Below, piece by piece: positions 1 to 8,177 of a stretch of 64,000 nt of DNA. The stretch spans positions 146,609 to 210,608 of the forward strand of contig NZ_BMNE01000011.1 of assembly GCF_014646295.1 (NCBI RefSeq). Direction: 5' to 3'. The position numbers were made by a program, and so were the translations under genes. Position 1 is the stretch's first letter, and each line of letters starts with the position of its first letter. The notes under the pieces are model-generated. The model was not told the origin of the DNA, did not search any database, and saw only the letters and a list, made by a program, of their open reading frames with translations. This DNA comes from Nocardia rhizosphaerihabitans (GTDB lineage: Bacteria > Actinomycetota > Actinomycetes > Mycobacteriales > Mycobacteriaceae).

Positions 1-128
1 TTCGGGTTGACCTGCGGAAGCGATGATGGGTTCGCGTGTTCCGGCACGTCGTGCCCCGGTCGGCGCCGGTTGAGTCTGGAGAACCGCCCATATCTGCTCG
101 AGTATTCGCACGCGGGGTGACGGAAGGC

Positions 129-157
129 GTGTCGGCGGCGGCCCCGACCGCCGACAC
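129..157. terminator. GC-rich hairpin, possible terminator
   Basis: GTGTCGGCGG and CCGCCGACAC form a perfect 10-bp stem around a 9-nt loop. No T-tract follows on either strand, as is common for actinobacterial terminators. It could end a gene lying left of the window; the function is inference. Confidence 0.4.
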
Positions 158-321
158 CGCGGCCGTACGGCGAATAGTTACCACTTCGCCGAGCCGTCCT
201 GCCATCGCAAACTCGCGCTGACTCAACCGACACATACGACACGCTCCATGTACGCCAACCGCTTGCTTCATTGCTTCGGTGTGCTTACCCATGAGGTGCG
301 TCACAGCAAAGCCGTCGTACA

Positions 322-356
322 GTAACACGGTTACCGTCGCACGGTAACACGGTTAC
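322..356. promoter_or_regulatory. Tandem palindromic operator-like boxes
   Basis: The 13-mer GTAACACGGTTAC occurs at 322-334 and again at 344-356, exactly 22 bp apart, about two helical turns. Each copy is itself near-palindromic (GTAAC...GTTAC), and between them GTTACCGT and ACGGTAAC form an 8-bp inverted repeat around CGC. The arrangement is typical of a dimeric repressor such as a TetR protein binding cooperatively. The nearest downstream start is the exported-protein gene at 506. The cognate regulator is not obvious in the window. Confidence 0.6.
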
Positions 357-505
357 TCGAGCTCCTCCGGGTTCCAGATCCGGACGAGCTGAACACAAGA
401 CCAAGTTGGTCAACTGTTCATTTAGCGGCACCGCTCGGGTAACCGCGCCGCCCTAGGTTCGGATCGTAGGACTCGCCTGCCACCGTTCTAGCCGGAGACC
501 ATCGC

Positions 506-1729
506 ATGCAATTGCCACTGCCCCGTCTGGCCGCCAGCATCGGCTCGCTCACAGCGCTCACCCTGATCACGGGCGCGCTGTACGCGCCGGGGGTCGCTCG
601 GGCCGACACTGTCGAAACACTCGCGGCCACCCCGATCGCCGAGGCCGAGCAGATGTGCACCAGTGGCGCACCGACATTCGACGATGTGGTGACCGCTGCG
701 GCGTCGGTCCTGCGCGGCACGGTCGGGCCCGACCAACTCGTCGGCTACGACCAGCAGGTCGCCGACTTCCGCGCCTCGATCGCCGCGGTGCGAGTGCATC
801 GAGACGGATTGCCGATGCGTCCGGAACTGGTCGGGACCCGGACCGCCGAGATCGACGATCCGATCGTCACCTACCTCGTGAACGGCCTCGATGCGGTGCG
901 AACCGGGCGGATCGACGAGACGATGTCGGTCTCGCACCTCACGGTCAATGACGCGATCGAGGTGTTCGTGCTCGCGACGGGCATCGTGAAGATCCCAGCC
1001 AAGCTCGCCGCCGGGATGGTGCCCACAGTCGGAATCTTCCTCAAGCCGGTGGTCAGCGCGATGTTCAACGGAACGAAAGCACTGGCTCGCGCGGTACAGA
1101 ATTCGATCGACGCGGGATGCGTCGCGCCGAATGTGTATCCGCCGCTGGTGCTCGACGAAGCCGTGATCGAACCGGTCCAGGTTCCGCCGGCGGCCGAAGC
1201 GTTGGCCGCGATGGTCATGGCCGCGAACGGCAGCTGCACACCGGTCGCCGAATTGACCCTGGCCACGGTCGTCGAACGTTCACGCGCCTATCTCGACTCC
1301 GGCGCCGTGCAGGTGGACCGGGTCGCGATGCACGAGACCGCCGACGCGTTGCAGAGCTTCCTGGCGAGCAACCAGGTGGCCAAAGTGATGCTGATGCGCC
1401 GCGCTGATGATCTCGGCCCCCTGGTCGAAGCCCTCGACATGGGTCCGGTGACCTTCCTGGCCAATCTAGGCGCCGACCTGGCCGAGGGCCAGGCACTACA
1501 GACCGTGCCGCTGGCGCAGGTCAAGGTGGAGAATGCTTTCGATCTGGCGACGCTGACTCTCGACATCACCAGCCTGCTGTTCTCGGCGGGTACCACCGTC
1601 GTCGGTGTCACCGGAGTCGGTGCGGTGGTCACCACACCGCTGTCGATCGTCCAGGACTTGGTGTTCGCGCCGACCGATTACGGTGCGCCGATCATGCGCG
1701 GTGTGATGCAGTCGATGTGCGCGGTCTAG
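506..1729 (+). CDS. Exported protein of unknown function
   Basis: A 407-residue protein I cannot assign to a family. Residues 1-33 form a Sec signal peptide: arginine at 7, a hydrophobic stretch and an ARA cleavage site before Asp34. The mature part has only four cysteines, near residues 51, 205, 244 and 405, compatible with two disulfides. The two halves each finish close to a cysteine and look loosely similar in layout, so an old internal duplication is possible, but this is only an impression by eye. Several glycine- and valine-rich helical stretches (about 160-185 and 345-385) could be membrane-active. It stands alone between non-coding stretches; tandem operator-like boxes lie about 150 bp upstream. 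Confidence 0.75.
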   Translation: MQLPLPRLAASIGSLTALTLITGALYAPGVARADTVETLAATPIAEAEQMCTSGAPTFDDVVTAAASVLRGTVGPDQLVGYDQQVADFRASIAAVRVHRDGLPMRPELVGTRTAEIDDPIVTYLVNGLDAVRTGRIDETMSVSHLTVNDAIEVFVLATGIVKIPAKLAAGMVPTVGIFLKPVVSAMFNGTKALARAVQNSIDAGCVAPNVYPPLVLDEAVIEPVQVPPAAEALAAMVMAANGSCTPVAELTLATVVERSRAYLDSGAVQVDRVAMHETADALQSFLASNQVAKVMLMRRADDLGPLVEALDMGPVTFLANLGADLAEGQALQTVPLAQVKVENAFDLATLTLDITSLLFSAGTTVVGVTGVGAVVTTPLSIVQDLVFAPTDYGAPIMRGVMQSMCAV

Positions 1730-1968
1730 ATTCGGCGGCGTCGCGATAGTGTCGGTAGTCCTCGCGAAAGTGAGCGTGCACGAGCAGTTCTCGACCTGTA
1801 TTGGCCGTCGTGCATTTCTGGTAGTGCCGTTGGGTGTCGACTGTGAGCACTCTGGTCTTGGCGCTGCCGTCAGAGTTGCCTTGCGCGGTTCTTGCCTGCG
1901 CAAGGCGAACACGCTCCTCTGCCGAAGCAAAGGTTCCGGGCGCTATTCAGCTCAGCGGCGAACGTCCG

Positions 1969-2580
1969 TCATTCGGCATGGGCGGTCGAAATCGGCCACA
2001 CCGCTGCTTGGAACACAGAGGGTTCACCATCCTCGGCGTGTGCCAGCGCGTCGCCCACCGACGAGGCGACCCACCAGCAGCCCGCAGCAGCAAAGTAGCG
2101 ATTGAGGAGGCTGGGGTCATGGCTATCGCCGGACGCACCAACGGCCAGAATCCACAGGAACCTGTTAAGCAGAGTCTGCTTACTTACCGCGGCGATGATC
2201 GGCGATTTCACCTGCCACCACGCTGCTACGGCGGCTTCAGGGGACAACTCAGCGAGTAGCTGTTGGCTCTCACCAGCAGCATCGCGGGCCACATGTTCGA
2301 ATCTGTCCACGGCGGGGCGCGGAACCGGTTGAGGAGTCAGACCTGCCGCAATAAGGCGCATTCGATGAGCCAGGCGACTTTCGTAGTCTCGGGCCAGTCG
2401 CTGCTCCGCCGGCGGTAGGAAGCTGATGGAGTCGACATAGCTCTGCACACATGCCCCCCTGATGTCGGTACGCGCCTCAACGAAGGCTAATGGCTCCGAC
2501 CAAGAGAAGGCCACCGGTTTCCGCCCCTCTTGGCCGAGTTCGACGTGCGTGCCTGAAGCGCGATATGAACAGGACTCCAT
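1969..2580 (-). CDS. Hypothetical protein
   Basis: A 203-residue protein with no family I recognise. I chose ATG 2580 because it has a GGTGGGG stretch just upstream; a GTG nine bases earlier is possible. The sequence is soluble-looking, rich in Ala, Arg and Trp (AWWQVKSP around residues 120-127 and GCWWVASS around 170), with no signal peptide or clear membrane segment. GC content and codon use are less extreme than in the metabolic genes to the right, and the gene lies left of a partial tRNA, so it may belong to an integrated element. It is kept as a real gene because composition and length look protein-like, with moderate confidence. Confidence 0.5.
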   Translation of the reverse strand: MESCSYRASGTHVELGQEGRKPVAFSWSEPLAFVEARTDIRGACVQSYVDSISFLPPAEQRLARDYESRLAHRMRLIAAGLTPQPVPRPAVDRFEHVARDAAGESQQLLAELSPEAAVAAWWQVKSPIIAAVSKQTLLNRFLWILAVGASGDSHDPSLLNRYFAAAGCWWVASSVGDALAHAEDGEPSVFQAAVWPISTAHAE

Positions 2581-2701
2581 GGTCCCCACCCACTGTGACG
2601 ACGGTGTGGTTGGTCTGCGCCATAGCTTCGACGTTCCCTACTCGTCCAGAAGCAGCCCACCCCACGGGAGTGCAGGGACCGTGCAACGCGAACCGTCGTC
2701 A

Positions 2702-2733
2702 GGTGGTCGCAGGTTCAAATCCTGTCAGCCCGA
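2702..2733 (+). pseudogene. 3' fragment of a tRNA gene, Pro-like (possible att site)
   Basis: The sequence contains a complete T-arm: stem GCAGG at 2709-2713, loop TTCAAAT at 2714-2720, stem CCTGT at 2721-2725. It is followed by a 7-base acceptor strand CAGCCCG (2726-2732) and discriminator A2733. The expected 5' partner CGGGCTG is absent upstream, so this is not a whole tRNA. G at position 72 implies C1-G72, which in bacteria is characteristic of tRNA-Pro, and the segment resembles actinobacterial tRNA-Pro 3' ends as I remember them. A good terminator follows directly, as after a native tRNA. This is what an attR left by an element integrated into a tRNA 3' end looks like. Confidence 0.55.
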
Positions 2734-2742
2734 CAGGCAAGC

Positions 2743-2770
2743 CCCCTCTGACCTCGGTCGGAGGGGTTTT
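2743..2770 (+). terminator. Intrinsic terminator after the tRNA fragment
   Basis: CCCCTCTGACC (2743-2753) pairs with GGTCGGAGGGG (2756-2766), an 11-bp stem with one T-G wobble, followed by TTTT. It is a classic rho-independent terminator, the only one in the window with a clear T-run, and is probably the original terminator of the tRNA gene. Confidence 0.75.
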
Positions 2771-2933
2771 CTTGCACGCGGAGATTTGACGTGGTTTGGC
2801 AAATCCCACAGAAACTCCACGGCTCGGCCGACGACCAGGCGTGCGAACCCGCCTGGTACATGCCCTCCCCTATGCCATGGTGAGCGGGTGAATCGTGGTG
2901 AAGCACCTCGCCGACGTGTGGTTGAGATGACAG

Positions 2934-3275
2934 CTATCGTGATCGCAGCTCGATCGACTGACGATCTACATCGAGGCGGATCAAGCCGGATCCCCACACC
3001 CACGCTCCATCTAGGCCACCTACGATCCCGCCGCCGTCGAGAACATGGTCCCGGTCGCCGGCGAGTGCTTCGCATGCCCAGGACGCACGCATGTGCCGGG
3101 GTTCGACCTCGCTGATCGGCTCATCGAAACCGAAAGGGCAATGCTCGAACCCGGCCTCGGTGAGCACCACATCAAGGGCCGCGCTCACCGCAGCCAAGCT
3201 CTCGGAGCTGGGTGGGTGAAGGTCGAACCAGGGCTGCCAGGACTCACGATTGCTCCGAAAGTTGCCTTCCTGCAT
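2934..3275 (-). CDS. Small hypothetical protein
   Basis: A 113-residue open frame starting at ATG 3275 with a protein-like sequence (NRESWQPWFDLHPP near the N-terminus, an acidic middle part, a tryptophan-containing C-terminal third). No signal peptide, membrane segment or family motif is recognised, and no good ribosome binding site precedes the ATG. An open frame on the opposite strand overlaps it but looks less protein-like. It may be a remnant of an accessory element near the tRNA scar; existence as a gene is uncertain. Confidence 0.4.
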   Translation of the reverse strand: MQEGNFRSNRESWQPWFDLHPPSSESLAAVSAALDVVLTEAGFEHCPFGFDEPISEVEPRHMRASWACEALAGDRDHVLDGGGIVGGLDGAWVWGSGLIRLDVDRQSIELRSR

Positions 3276-3613
3276 GACAAAGCGAACGGCCGAGGATGCC
3301 TATCTGGTTGGCAAGCAACGCTGCACAGGTTCACAAGTGAGAGGACGCGGGCGCGGCAACCACAAAGTTAGCTGCCTAATTGCTGATCGCTGAAATTCCC
3401 CCGCGCGTCGTGCTCCGACACGCCGACAGGCGGGCGACTTCAAGGCGAGCGTCTATATGCACTCACCCGAGTATCGGGAAGTCCGTGAAGCGATCCTGTA
3501 GAAGACACCGGGCGGCCACAAGACCACGCCGCATCGCCGCAAGGTCAGCCAACGGAGAGACGCGAATCCGCTGGTAGACCACTTCTGTGGACGATGTCGA
3601 GCGCGTTCCGTTT

Positions 3614-3637
3614 GTGACCGTTTTGGTGACCGTTTTG
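3614..3637. repeat. 12-bp tandem duplication
   Basis: GTGACCGTTTTG occurs twice head-to-tail (3614-3625 and 3626-3637). It lies between the possible integration scar and glcB; it may be a replication-slippage product or a binding site. Nothing further can be said. Confidence 0.6.
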
Positions 3638-3679
3638 AGGCTGAAGACCCGGTATCCACGATGATCTCCGGTGACGGCA

Positions 3680-3715
3680 GCGGCCCCGCCTCGGATGTCT
3701 CCGACGCGGGGCCGC
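3680..3715 (-). terminator. Hairpin terminator downstream of glcB
   Basis: GCGGCCCCGC / GCGGGGCCGC forms a 10-bp GC stem, continued beyond a C-C mismatch by TCGGA/TCCGA around a TGTC loop. It sits 47 bases after the glcB stop codon. There is no T-tract, as is frequent in actinobacteria. Confidence 0.65.
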
Positions 3716-3761
3716 AAGCGAAAAGAGCTGCTATGAGCTACTTTTCAAGCACTCGACACCA

Positions 3762-5939
3762 CTACTTCTGCGCGGCCTTGAACTCGCGACGGCGGCGGTG
3801 CAGGATCGGCTCGGTGTAGCCGTTGGGCTGCTTGGTGCCCTCGAGCACCAGCTCCTTGGCCGCCTGGAACGCGATCGAGGCGTCGAAGTTCGGCGCCATC
3901 GGGCGGTAGGCCTTGTCACCGGCGTTCTGGCGGTCCACGACCGGCGCCATGCGCTCGAGGCTGGCGATCACGTCGGCCTCGGTGACGATGCCGTGGCGCA
4001 GCCAGTTGGCGACCAGCTGGCTCGAGATGCGCAGCGTGGCACGGTCTTCCATCAGGCCGATGTCGTTGATGTCGGGCACCTTGGAGCAGCCGACACCGTG
4101 ATCGATCCAGCGGACCACGTAGCCCAGGATGCCCTGGGAGTTGTTGTCCAGCTCCTGACGCTTCTCCTCGTCGGACCAGTCGGTGGACTGAGCCAGCGGG
4201 ATCTCGAGGATCTGGTCGACGGTGGCACGCGGGCCGCCCTTGGCGATCTCGGACTGCCGCTTGAACACGTCCACCTGGTGGTAGTGGGTGGCGTGCAGGG
4301 TGGCGGCGGTCGGCGAGGGCACCCACGCGGTGTTGGCGCCTGCCTTCGGGTGCACGATCTTCTGCTCGAGCATGCCGGCCATCAGGTCGGGCATGGCCCA
4401 CATGCCCTTGCCGATCTGGGCCTTGCCGGGCAGGCCCTTGGCCAGGCCGGTGTCGACGTTCCAGTCCTCGTAGGAGGTGATCCAGGTCTGGGTCTTCATC
4501 TCGGCCTTGCGGACCATCGGCCCGGCCTCCATGGAGGTGTGGATCTCGTCGCCGGTGCGGTCGAGGAAGCCGGTGTTGATGAACACCACGCGATCCTTGG
4601 CGGCCTCGATCGACGCGGCGAGGTTGACCGTGGTGCGGCGCTCCTCGTCCATGATGCCGACCTTGAGGGTGTTGCAGGTCAGGCCGAGGACGTCCTCGAT
4701 CCGGCCGAACAGCTCGTTGGTGAACGCGGCCTCGTCGGGGCCGTGCATCTTCGGCTTCACGATGTAGACCGAGCCGGTGCGGGTGTTGGCCAGCTGGGCG
4801 GAGCCGTTGAGCGAGTGCACGGCGATCAGCGAGGTGATCAGGCCGTCCATGATGCCCTCGGGAACTTCGTTGCCCTGCGCGTCGATGATCGCGTCGGAGG
4901 TCATCAGGTGACCCACGTTGCGCACGAACAGCAGCGAACGGCCGTGCAGCACCAGCTCGGAACCGTCGAGCGCGGTGAACACGCGGTCGGGGTTCATCGT
5001 GCGGGTGAAGGTCTTGCCGTTCTTGGTGACCTCTTCGGCCAGGTCGCCCTTCATCAGGCCGAGCCAGTTGCGGTAACAGACGACCTTGTCCTCGGCGTCG
5101 ACCGCGGCGACCGAGTCCTCGAAGTCCATGATCGTGGTGAGGGCGGACTCGAGCACGATGTCCTTGACACCGGCGGTGTCGGTGGAGCCGATCGGCGAGT
5201 TCGCGTCGATCTGGATCTCGATGTGCAGGCCGTTGTGCTTGAGCAGCACCGAGGTCGGGGCCTCGGGGTCGCCCAGGTAGCCGACGAGCTGCGACGGGTC
5301 GGCCAGGCCGATGTCGGTGCCGTCTTCCAGGCCGATCTCGAGCTCGCCGTCGACGATCTTGTAGTACGACGAACCGATGTGCGAGCCGGTGATCAGGGTG
5401 ACGGCGTCGTCGAGGAAGTTGCGACCCCACTCGATGACCTTGTCGCCGCGCACGCGGTTGTAGCCGGTGCCCTTCTCGGCGCCGTTGGCCTCGGAGATGG
5501 CGTCGGTGCCGTAGAGCGCGTCGTAGAGCGAGCCCCAGCGCGCGTTGGCGGCGTTGATCGCGAAGCGCGCGTTCATCACCGGCACCACGAGCTGCGGGCC
5601 CGCGGTGGTGGCGATCTCGGCGTCGACGTTGCCGGTGCCGATCTGGAACGGGGCGGGCTCGGGACGCAGGTAACCGATCTCGGTCAGGAACTCCTTGTAG
5701 GCGCCCTTGTCGTAGCCGGCGCCCGGGCTCTCCTGGTGCCAGGCGTCGAGCTTGCCCTGGATCTCGTCGCGTTCGGCCAGCAGTGCACGGTTGCGCGGCG
5801 CGAGGTCGTTGATGACCTGCTCGGCGCCGGCCCAGAACGCGGCGGAATCTACGCCGGTACCGGGGAGCGCCTCGTTCTCGATGAAATCGTGGAGAACGCT
5901 GGCCACCTGGAGCCCGCCGACCTGAATCCGCTCTGTCAT
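3762..5939 (-). CDS. glcB: Malate synthase G
   Basis: Condenses glyoxylate with acetyl-CoA to malate in the glyoxylate shunt; cytosolic, Mg-dependent. The 725 residues match the usual length of the monomeric G isoform. The segment NTGFLDRTGDEIHT and the later HGVGCSKVPDINDIGLMED carry the residues known from the M. tuberculosis enzyme: the active-site arginine region, the active-site cysteine and the catalytic aspartate, here about Asp632 just before RATLRIS. The ATG at 5939 is in line with the family start. The gene is monocistronic, ends at a hairpin, and is divergent from a TetR/acyl-CoA dehydrogenase pair, which fits growth on fatty acids. Isocitrate lyase is not in the window. Confidence 0.97.
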   Translation of the reverse strand: MTERIQVGGLQVASVLHDFIENEALPGTGVDSAAFWAGAEQVINDLAPRNRALLAERDEIQGKLDAWHQESPGAGYDKGAYKEFLTEIGYLRPEPAPFQIGTGNVDAEIATTAGPQLVVPVMNARFAINAANARWGSLYDALYGTDAISEANGAEKGTGYNRVRGDKVIEWGRNFLDDAVTLITGSHIGSSYYKIVDGELEIGLEDGTDIGLADPSQLVGYLGDPEAPTSVLLKHNGLHIEIQIDANSPIGSTDTAGVKDIVLESALTTIMDFEDSVAAVDAEDKVVCYRNWLGLMKGDLAEEVTKNGKTFTRTMNPDRVFTALDGSELVLHGRSLLFVRNVGHLMTSDAIIDAQGNEVPEGIMDGLITSLIAVHSLNGSAQLANTRTGSVYIVKPKMHGPDEAAFTNELFGRIEDVLGLTCNTLKVGIMDEERRTTVNLAASIEAAKDRVVFINTGFLDRTGDEIHTSMEAGPMVRKAEMKTQTWITSYEDWNVDTGLAKGLPGKAQIGKGMWAMPDLMAGMLEQKIVHPKAGANTAWVPSPTAATLHATHYHQVDVFKRQSEIAKGGPRATVDQILEIPLAQSTDWSDEEKRQELDNNSQGILGYVVRWIDHGVGCSKVPDINDIGLMEDRATLRISSQLVANWLRHGIVTEADVIASLERMAPVVDRQNAGDKAYRPMAPNFDASIAFQAAKELVLEGTKQPNGYTEPILHRRRREFKAAQK

Positions 5940-6124
5940 CTACTGCCTCACTTTTGAGAAAGACGGGTGGGGAAAAGTCGATGTCATGTTACCCGTGGGT
6001 AGTGGTGACACCTCGTGTGGGTTCGAACGCCGCAGGAGCGCCGTCCATTCCGCCACGCCGAGACGCCGAGGTCGGCGCGGTGGGCGTGGCGAGCCACCCC
6101 TTGATTGTAGGCACCCGGAGAATT

Positions 6125-6144
6125 AATGTACTGACCGGAACATT
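6125..6144. promoter_or_regulatory. Palindromic operator upstream of the TetR gene
   Basis: A 20-bp imperfect palindrome with outer arms AATGT and ACATT lies 42 bp upstream of the TetR start at 6187, in the divergent interval between glcB and the TetR gene. Its size and position suit autoregulation by that TetR protein. Confidence 0.5.
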
Positions 6145-6186
6145 TCTCGGCGGACAGCGCTGGTTGCCCGGCGGAGTGGAGGCACG

Positions 6187-6846
6187 ATGAGCGTCGCGCA
6201 GCCCGGCGAACCCGTCGCTCCCGTCCGACGCCGTGGCCGCCCACCCGCCGCCGACCGCAGCGCGGCGGGCACCGGTGATCGCATCCGCGCCGCCGCCCTC
6301 GATCTGTTCGCCGAACGCGGCTTCCACGGCACCGGCGTCGCCGAGATCGGCGCGAAGGCCGACGTCCAGCGCGGCGCGCTGTACTACCACATCGGTTCCA
6401 AGGAAGAGCTGCTGTGGGAGATCCTCGGCGACTACACCCGGCTGCTGCTCGACGACGCCGAACGCATCGTCGCGGCGGGCGACGATCCGGTCCAGACCCT
6501 GCGCCTGCTCATTCGCAGTCATGTGGAGCTGATCGTCACGCACCGGCGCGCGGTGGCCGTGCACCTGCGCGACGCGGACGCGCTCACCGGGCAACGCGCC
6601 ACCGAACTGCAGCAGTTGCGTGACCGGCTCCAGCGCCGCTGGCAGGACGTCATCGATGCCGGCTTCGCCGCGGGGCAGTTGCGCACCGCCGATCATGTCG
6701 TCACCAACGGCCTGCTCGGCATGCTGAACTCGCTCGGCTTCTGGTACCGCGAGCGCGGTGCGCACTCCCCCGCCGAGATCGCCGAGATCCTCACCGACAC
6801 CGTCCTGTCCGGGCTCACCGCCCCGGGCGACAACACGAAAGGCTGA
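6187..6846 (+). CDS. TetR family regulator of the adjacent acyl-CoA dehydrogenase
   Basis: A 219-residue TetR repressor. After a basic tail (RRRGRPP) the helix-turn-helix domain spans about residues 28-75, with the motif LFAERGFHGTGVAEIGAKA and the recognition-helix segment GALYYHIGSKEELL typical of the family. The C-terminal ligand domain is all-helical. GGAG precedes the ATG at a normal distance. It lies 2 bases ahead of the acyl-CoA dehydrogenase start, so the two are co-transcribed, and an operator-like palindrome lies upstream. By context it probably senses an acyl-CoA; the N-terminal half resembles regulators of lipid or sterol degradation such as KstR2, but identity with any named regulator is not claimed. 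Confidence 0.9.
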   Translation: MSVAQPGEPVAPVRRRGRPPAADRSAAGTGDRIRAAALDLFAERGFHGTGVAEIGAKADVQRGALYYHIGSKEELLWEILGDYTRLLLDDAERIVAAGDDPVQTLRLLIRSHVELIVTHRRAVAVHLRDADALTGQRATELQQLRDRLQRRWQDVIDAGFAAGQLRTADHVVTNGLLGMLNSLGFWYRERGAHSPAEIAEILTDTVLSGLTAPGDNTKG

Positions 6847-6848
6847 CC

Positions 6849-8138
6849 ATGGCTTGGGATTTCGAGACCGATCCGGAGTACCAGCGCAAGCTCGACTGGG
6901 TCGCGGAGTTCGTCCGCACCGAGGTCGAGCCACTGGATCTGCTCTACCCCAACCCGTACGACCGGACCAATCCGGAGATCAGCGCGCTGATGCGGCCGCT
7001 GCAGCAGCAGGTCAAGGATCAGGGGCTGTGGGCCTGCCATCTCGGTCCCGAACTCGGCGGGCCGGGATACGGTCAGCTCAAGCTCGCCCTGCTCAACGAA
7101 GTGCTCGGCACCTCGATGTGGGCGCCGCTCGTGTTCGGTTGTCAGGCACCGGATTCCGGCAACGCCGAGATCCTGGCGCACTTCGGCACCGCGGAGCAGA
7201 AGGAGAAGTACCTGCAGCCGCTGCTCGACGGCGAGATCGGCTCCTGCTACGTGATGACCGAGCCCACCGGCGGCTCGGATCCGACGGCGTTCCGCACCAC
7301 CGCGGTCCGCGACGGTGACGAGTGGGTCATCAACGGCGAGAAGTGGTTCAACTCCTGCGCCGAGTTCGCCACCTTCCACATCGTGATGGTGGTGACCGAC
7401 CCGGACGCCGAACCGCATCTGCGCTTGTCGATGTTCATCGTTCCGGCCGACGCGCCCGGCCTCGAACTGGTGCGCAATTTCACGGTGCCCGGCTTCAGCG
7501 AACACGAAGGGCACCTGCGATTCACCGACGTGCGCGTGCCCGCCGATCATCTGCTCGGCGCGGAGGGCGCCGGTTTCGTCGTCGCACAGACCCGGCTCGG
7601 CGGCGGTCGCGTGCACCACGCGATGCGCACGGTCGCGTTGGTACGCAAGGCGTTCGACATGATGTGTGAGCGCGCGGTGTCGCGCCCGGCCCGCAAAGGC
7701 GTGCTCGGCGGCTTCCAGATGACCCAGGAACGCATCGCCGACAGCTGGATCCAGATGGAGCAGTTCCGCTTGCTCGTCCTGCGCACAGCCTGGCGCATCG
7801 ACCAGGCCCAGGACTACCGCGCCGTCCGCAAGGACATCGCCGCCATCAAGGTAGCGATGCCGACCGTCATGAACGACATCGCCCGCCGCGCGCTGCATCT
7901 GCACGGCGCGTTGGGTGTCAGCACCGACCTCCCGTTCCTCGACATGACCACCTACGCGGAGGTCATGGCCATCGCCGACGGACCCACCGAGGTCCACAAG
8001 ATCACCCTCGCCAAAGAAGTCCTCAAGCAGTACGCCCCCGCGGACCCGGTGTACCCCACCGGTTTCCGCCCCGCCCTGCGCGAGCAGGCCCGCGACCTGG
8101 TCGCCCGCCGCCTCGAACGCGAGGTCGGCAACCTCTGA
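6849..8138 (+). CDS. Acyl-CoA dehydrogenase family protein
   Basis: A 429-residue flavoenzyme for alpha-beta dehydrogenation of an acyl-CoA. The FAD-binding segment CYVMTEPTGGSDPTAFRTT (about residues 132-150) and the RRALHLHGALGVSTD region near 350 are visible. The C-terminal motif reads ADGPTEVHK, as in the ACAD10/ACAD11-like branch, so the position of the usual catalytic glutamate is occupied by Asp. The start lies 2 bases after the TetR stop, giving a two-gene operon. The substrate is unknown; a branched, hydroxylated or steroid-derived acyl-CoA is possible. The next gene is on the opposite strand and ends 39 bases away. Confidence 0.92.
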   Translation: MAWDFETDPEYQRKLDWVAEFVRTEVEPLDLLYPNPYDRTNPEISALMRPLQQQVKDQGLWACHLGPELGGPGYGQLKLALLNEVLGTSMWAPLVFGCQAPDSGNAEILAHFGTAEQKEKYLQPLLDGEIGSCYVMTEPTGGSDPTAFRTTAVRDGDEWVINGEKWFNSCAEFATFHIVMVVTDPDAEPHLRLSMFIVPADAPGLELVRNFTVPGFSEHEGHLRFTDVRVPADHLLGAEGAGFVVAQTRLGGGRVHHAMRTVALVRKAFDMMCERAVSRPARKGVLGGFQMTQERIADSWIQMEQFRLLVLRTAWRIDQAQDYRAVRKDIAAIKVAMPTVMNDIARRALHLHGALGVSTDLPFLDMTTYAEVMAIADGPTEVHKITLAKEVLKQYAPADPVYPTGFRPALREQARDLVARRLEREVGNL

Positions 8139-8177
8139 TCGGAAGGTCACCGCCGGGAATCCGGAGCGGTCGCGTTC

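Larger units (their letters stand above)
1..505. other. Non-coding leader region of the window
   Basis: No convincing gene is visible in the first 505 bases; the short open frames here lack ribosome binding sites and protein-like composition. It contains a GC-rich hairpin at 129-157, a pair of near-palindromic boxes at 322-356 (both listed separately) and a small palindrome AGTTGGTCAACT at 404-415. The region is less GC-rich than the coding DNA further right and probably carries the promoter of the exported-protein gene that starts at 506. Confidence 0.5.
2590..2933. other. Intergenic stretch with tRNA scar and terminator
   Basis: About 340 bases without a convincing gene. The only structure seen is the 3' tRNA fragment at 2702-2733 followed by the hairpin at 2743-2770, both listed separately. 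No 5' half of a tRNA (an expected start near CGGGCTG) is found in the preceding 100 bases. Confidence 0.5.
3276..3761. other. Intergenic region without a supported gene
   Basis: Almost 490 bases with only short, unconvincing frames. It contains a 12-bp tandem duplication at 3614-3637 and the glcB terminator hairpin at 3680-3715. A short stretch around 3440-3501 reads as an open frame ending in TAG at 3499-3501 on the plus strand and might be a gene relic; I cannot name it. Confidence 0.4.

Noticed and set aside
1749..2259. Plus-strand frames overlapping the hypothetical gene at 1969-2580
   Set aside because: Codon pattern and composition favour the minus-strand frame; the plus frames have no start signals.
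3463..3717. Minus-strand frame containing KTVTKTVTN, considered as an integrase tail
   Set aside because: It starts within the glcB terminator hairpin, has no ribosome binding site, and no recombinase motif (Arg...His-x-x-Arg...Tyr) is visible.
3798..5957. 719-codon open frame antisense to glcB
   Set aside because: Composition is rich in Val, Gly, Asp, His and Arg as expected for the mirror of a high-GC gene; malate synthase motifs on the other strand are unmistakable.
5985..6075. tRNA-like stretch with GTTCGAAC and, on the minus strand, GTGGCGGAATGG
   Set aside because: The bases around the presumed T-loop do not form a 5-bp stem on either strand and no acceptor stem closes; it is a chance resemblance in the glcB/TetR interval.
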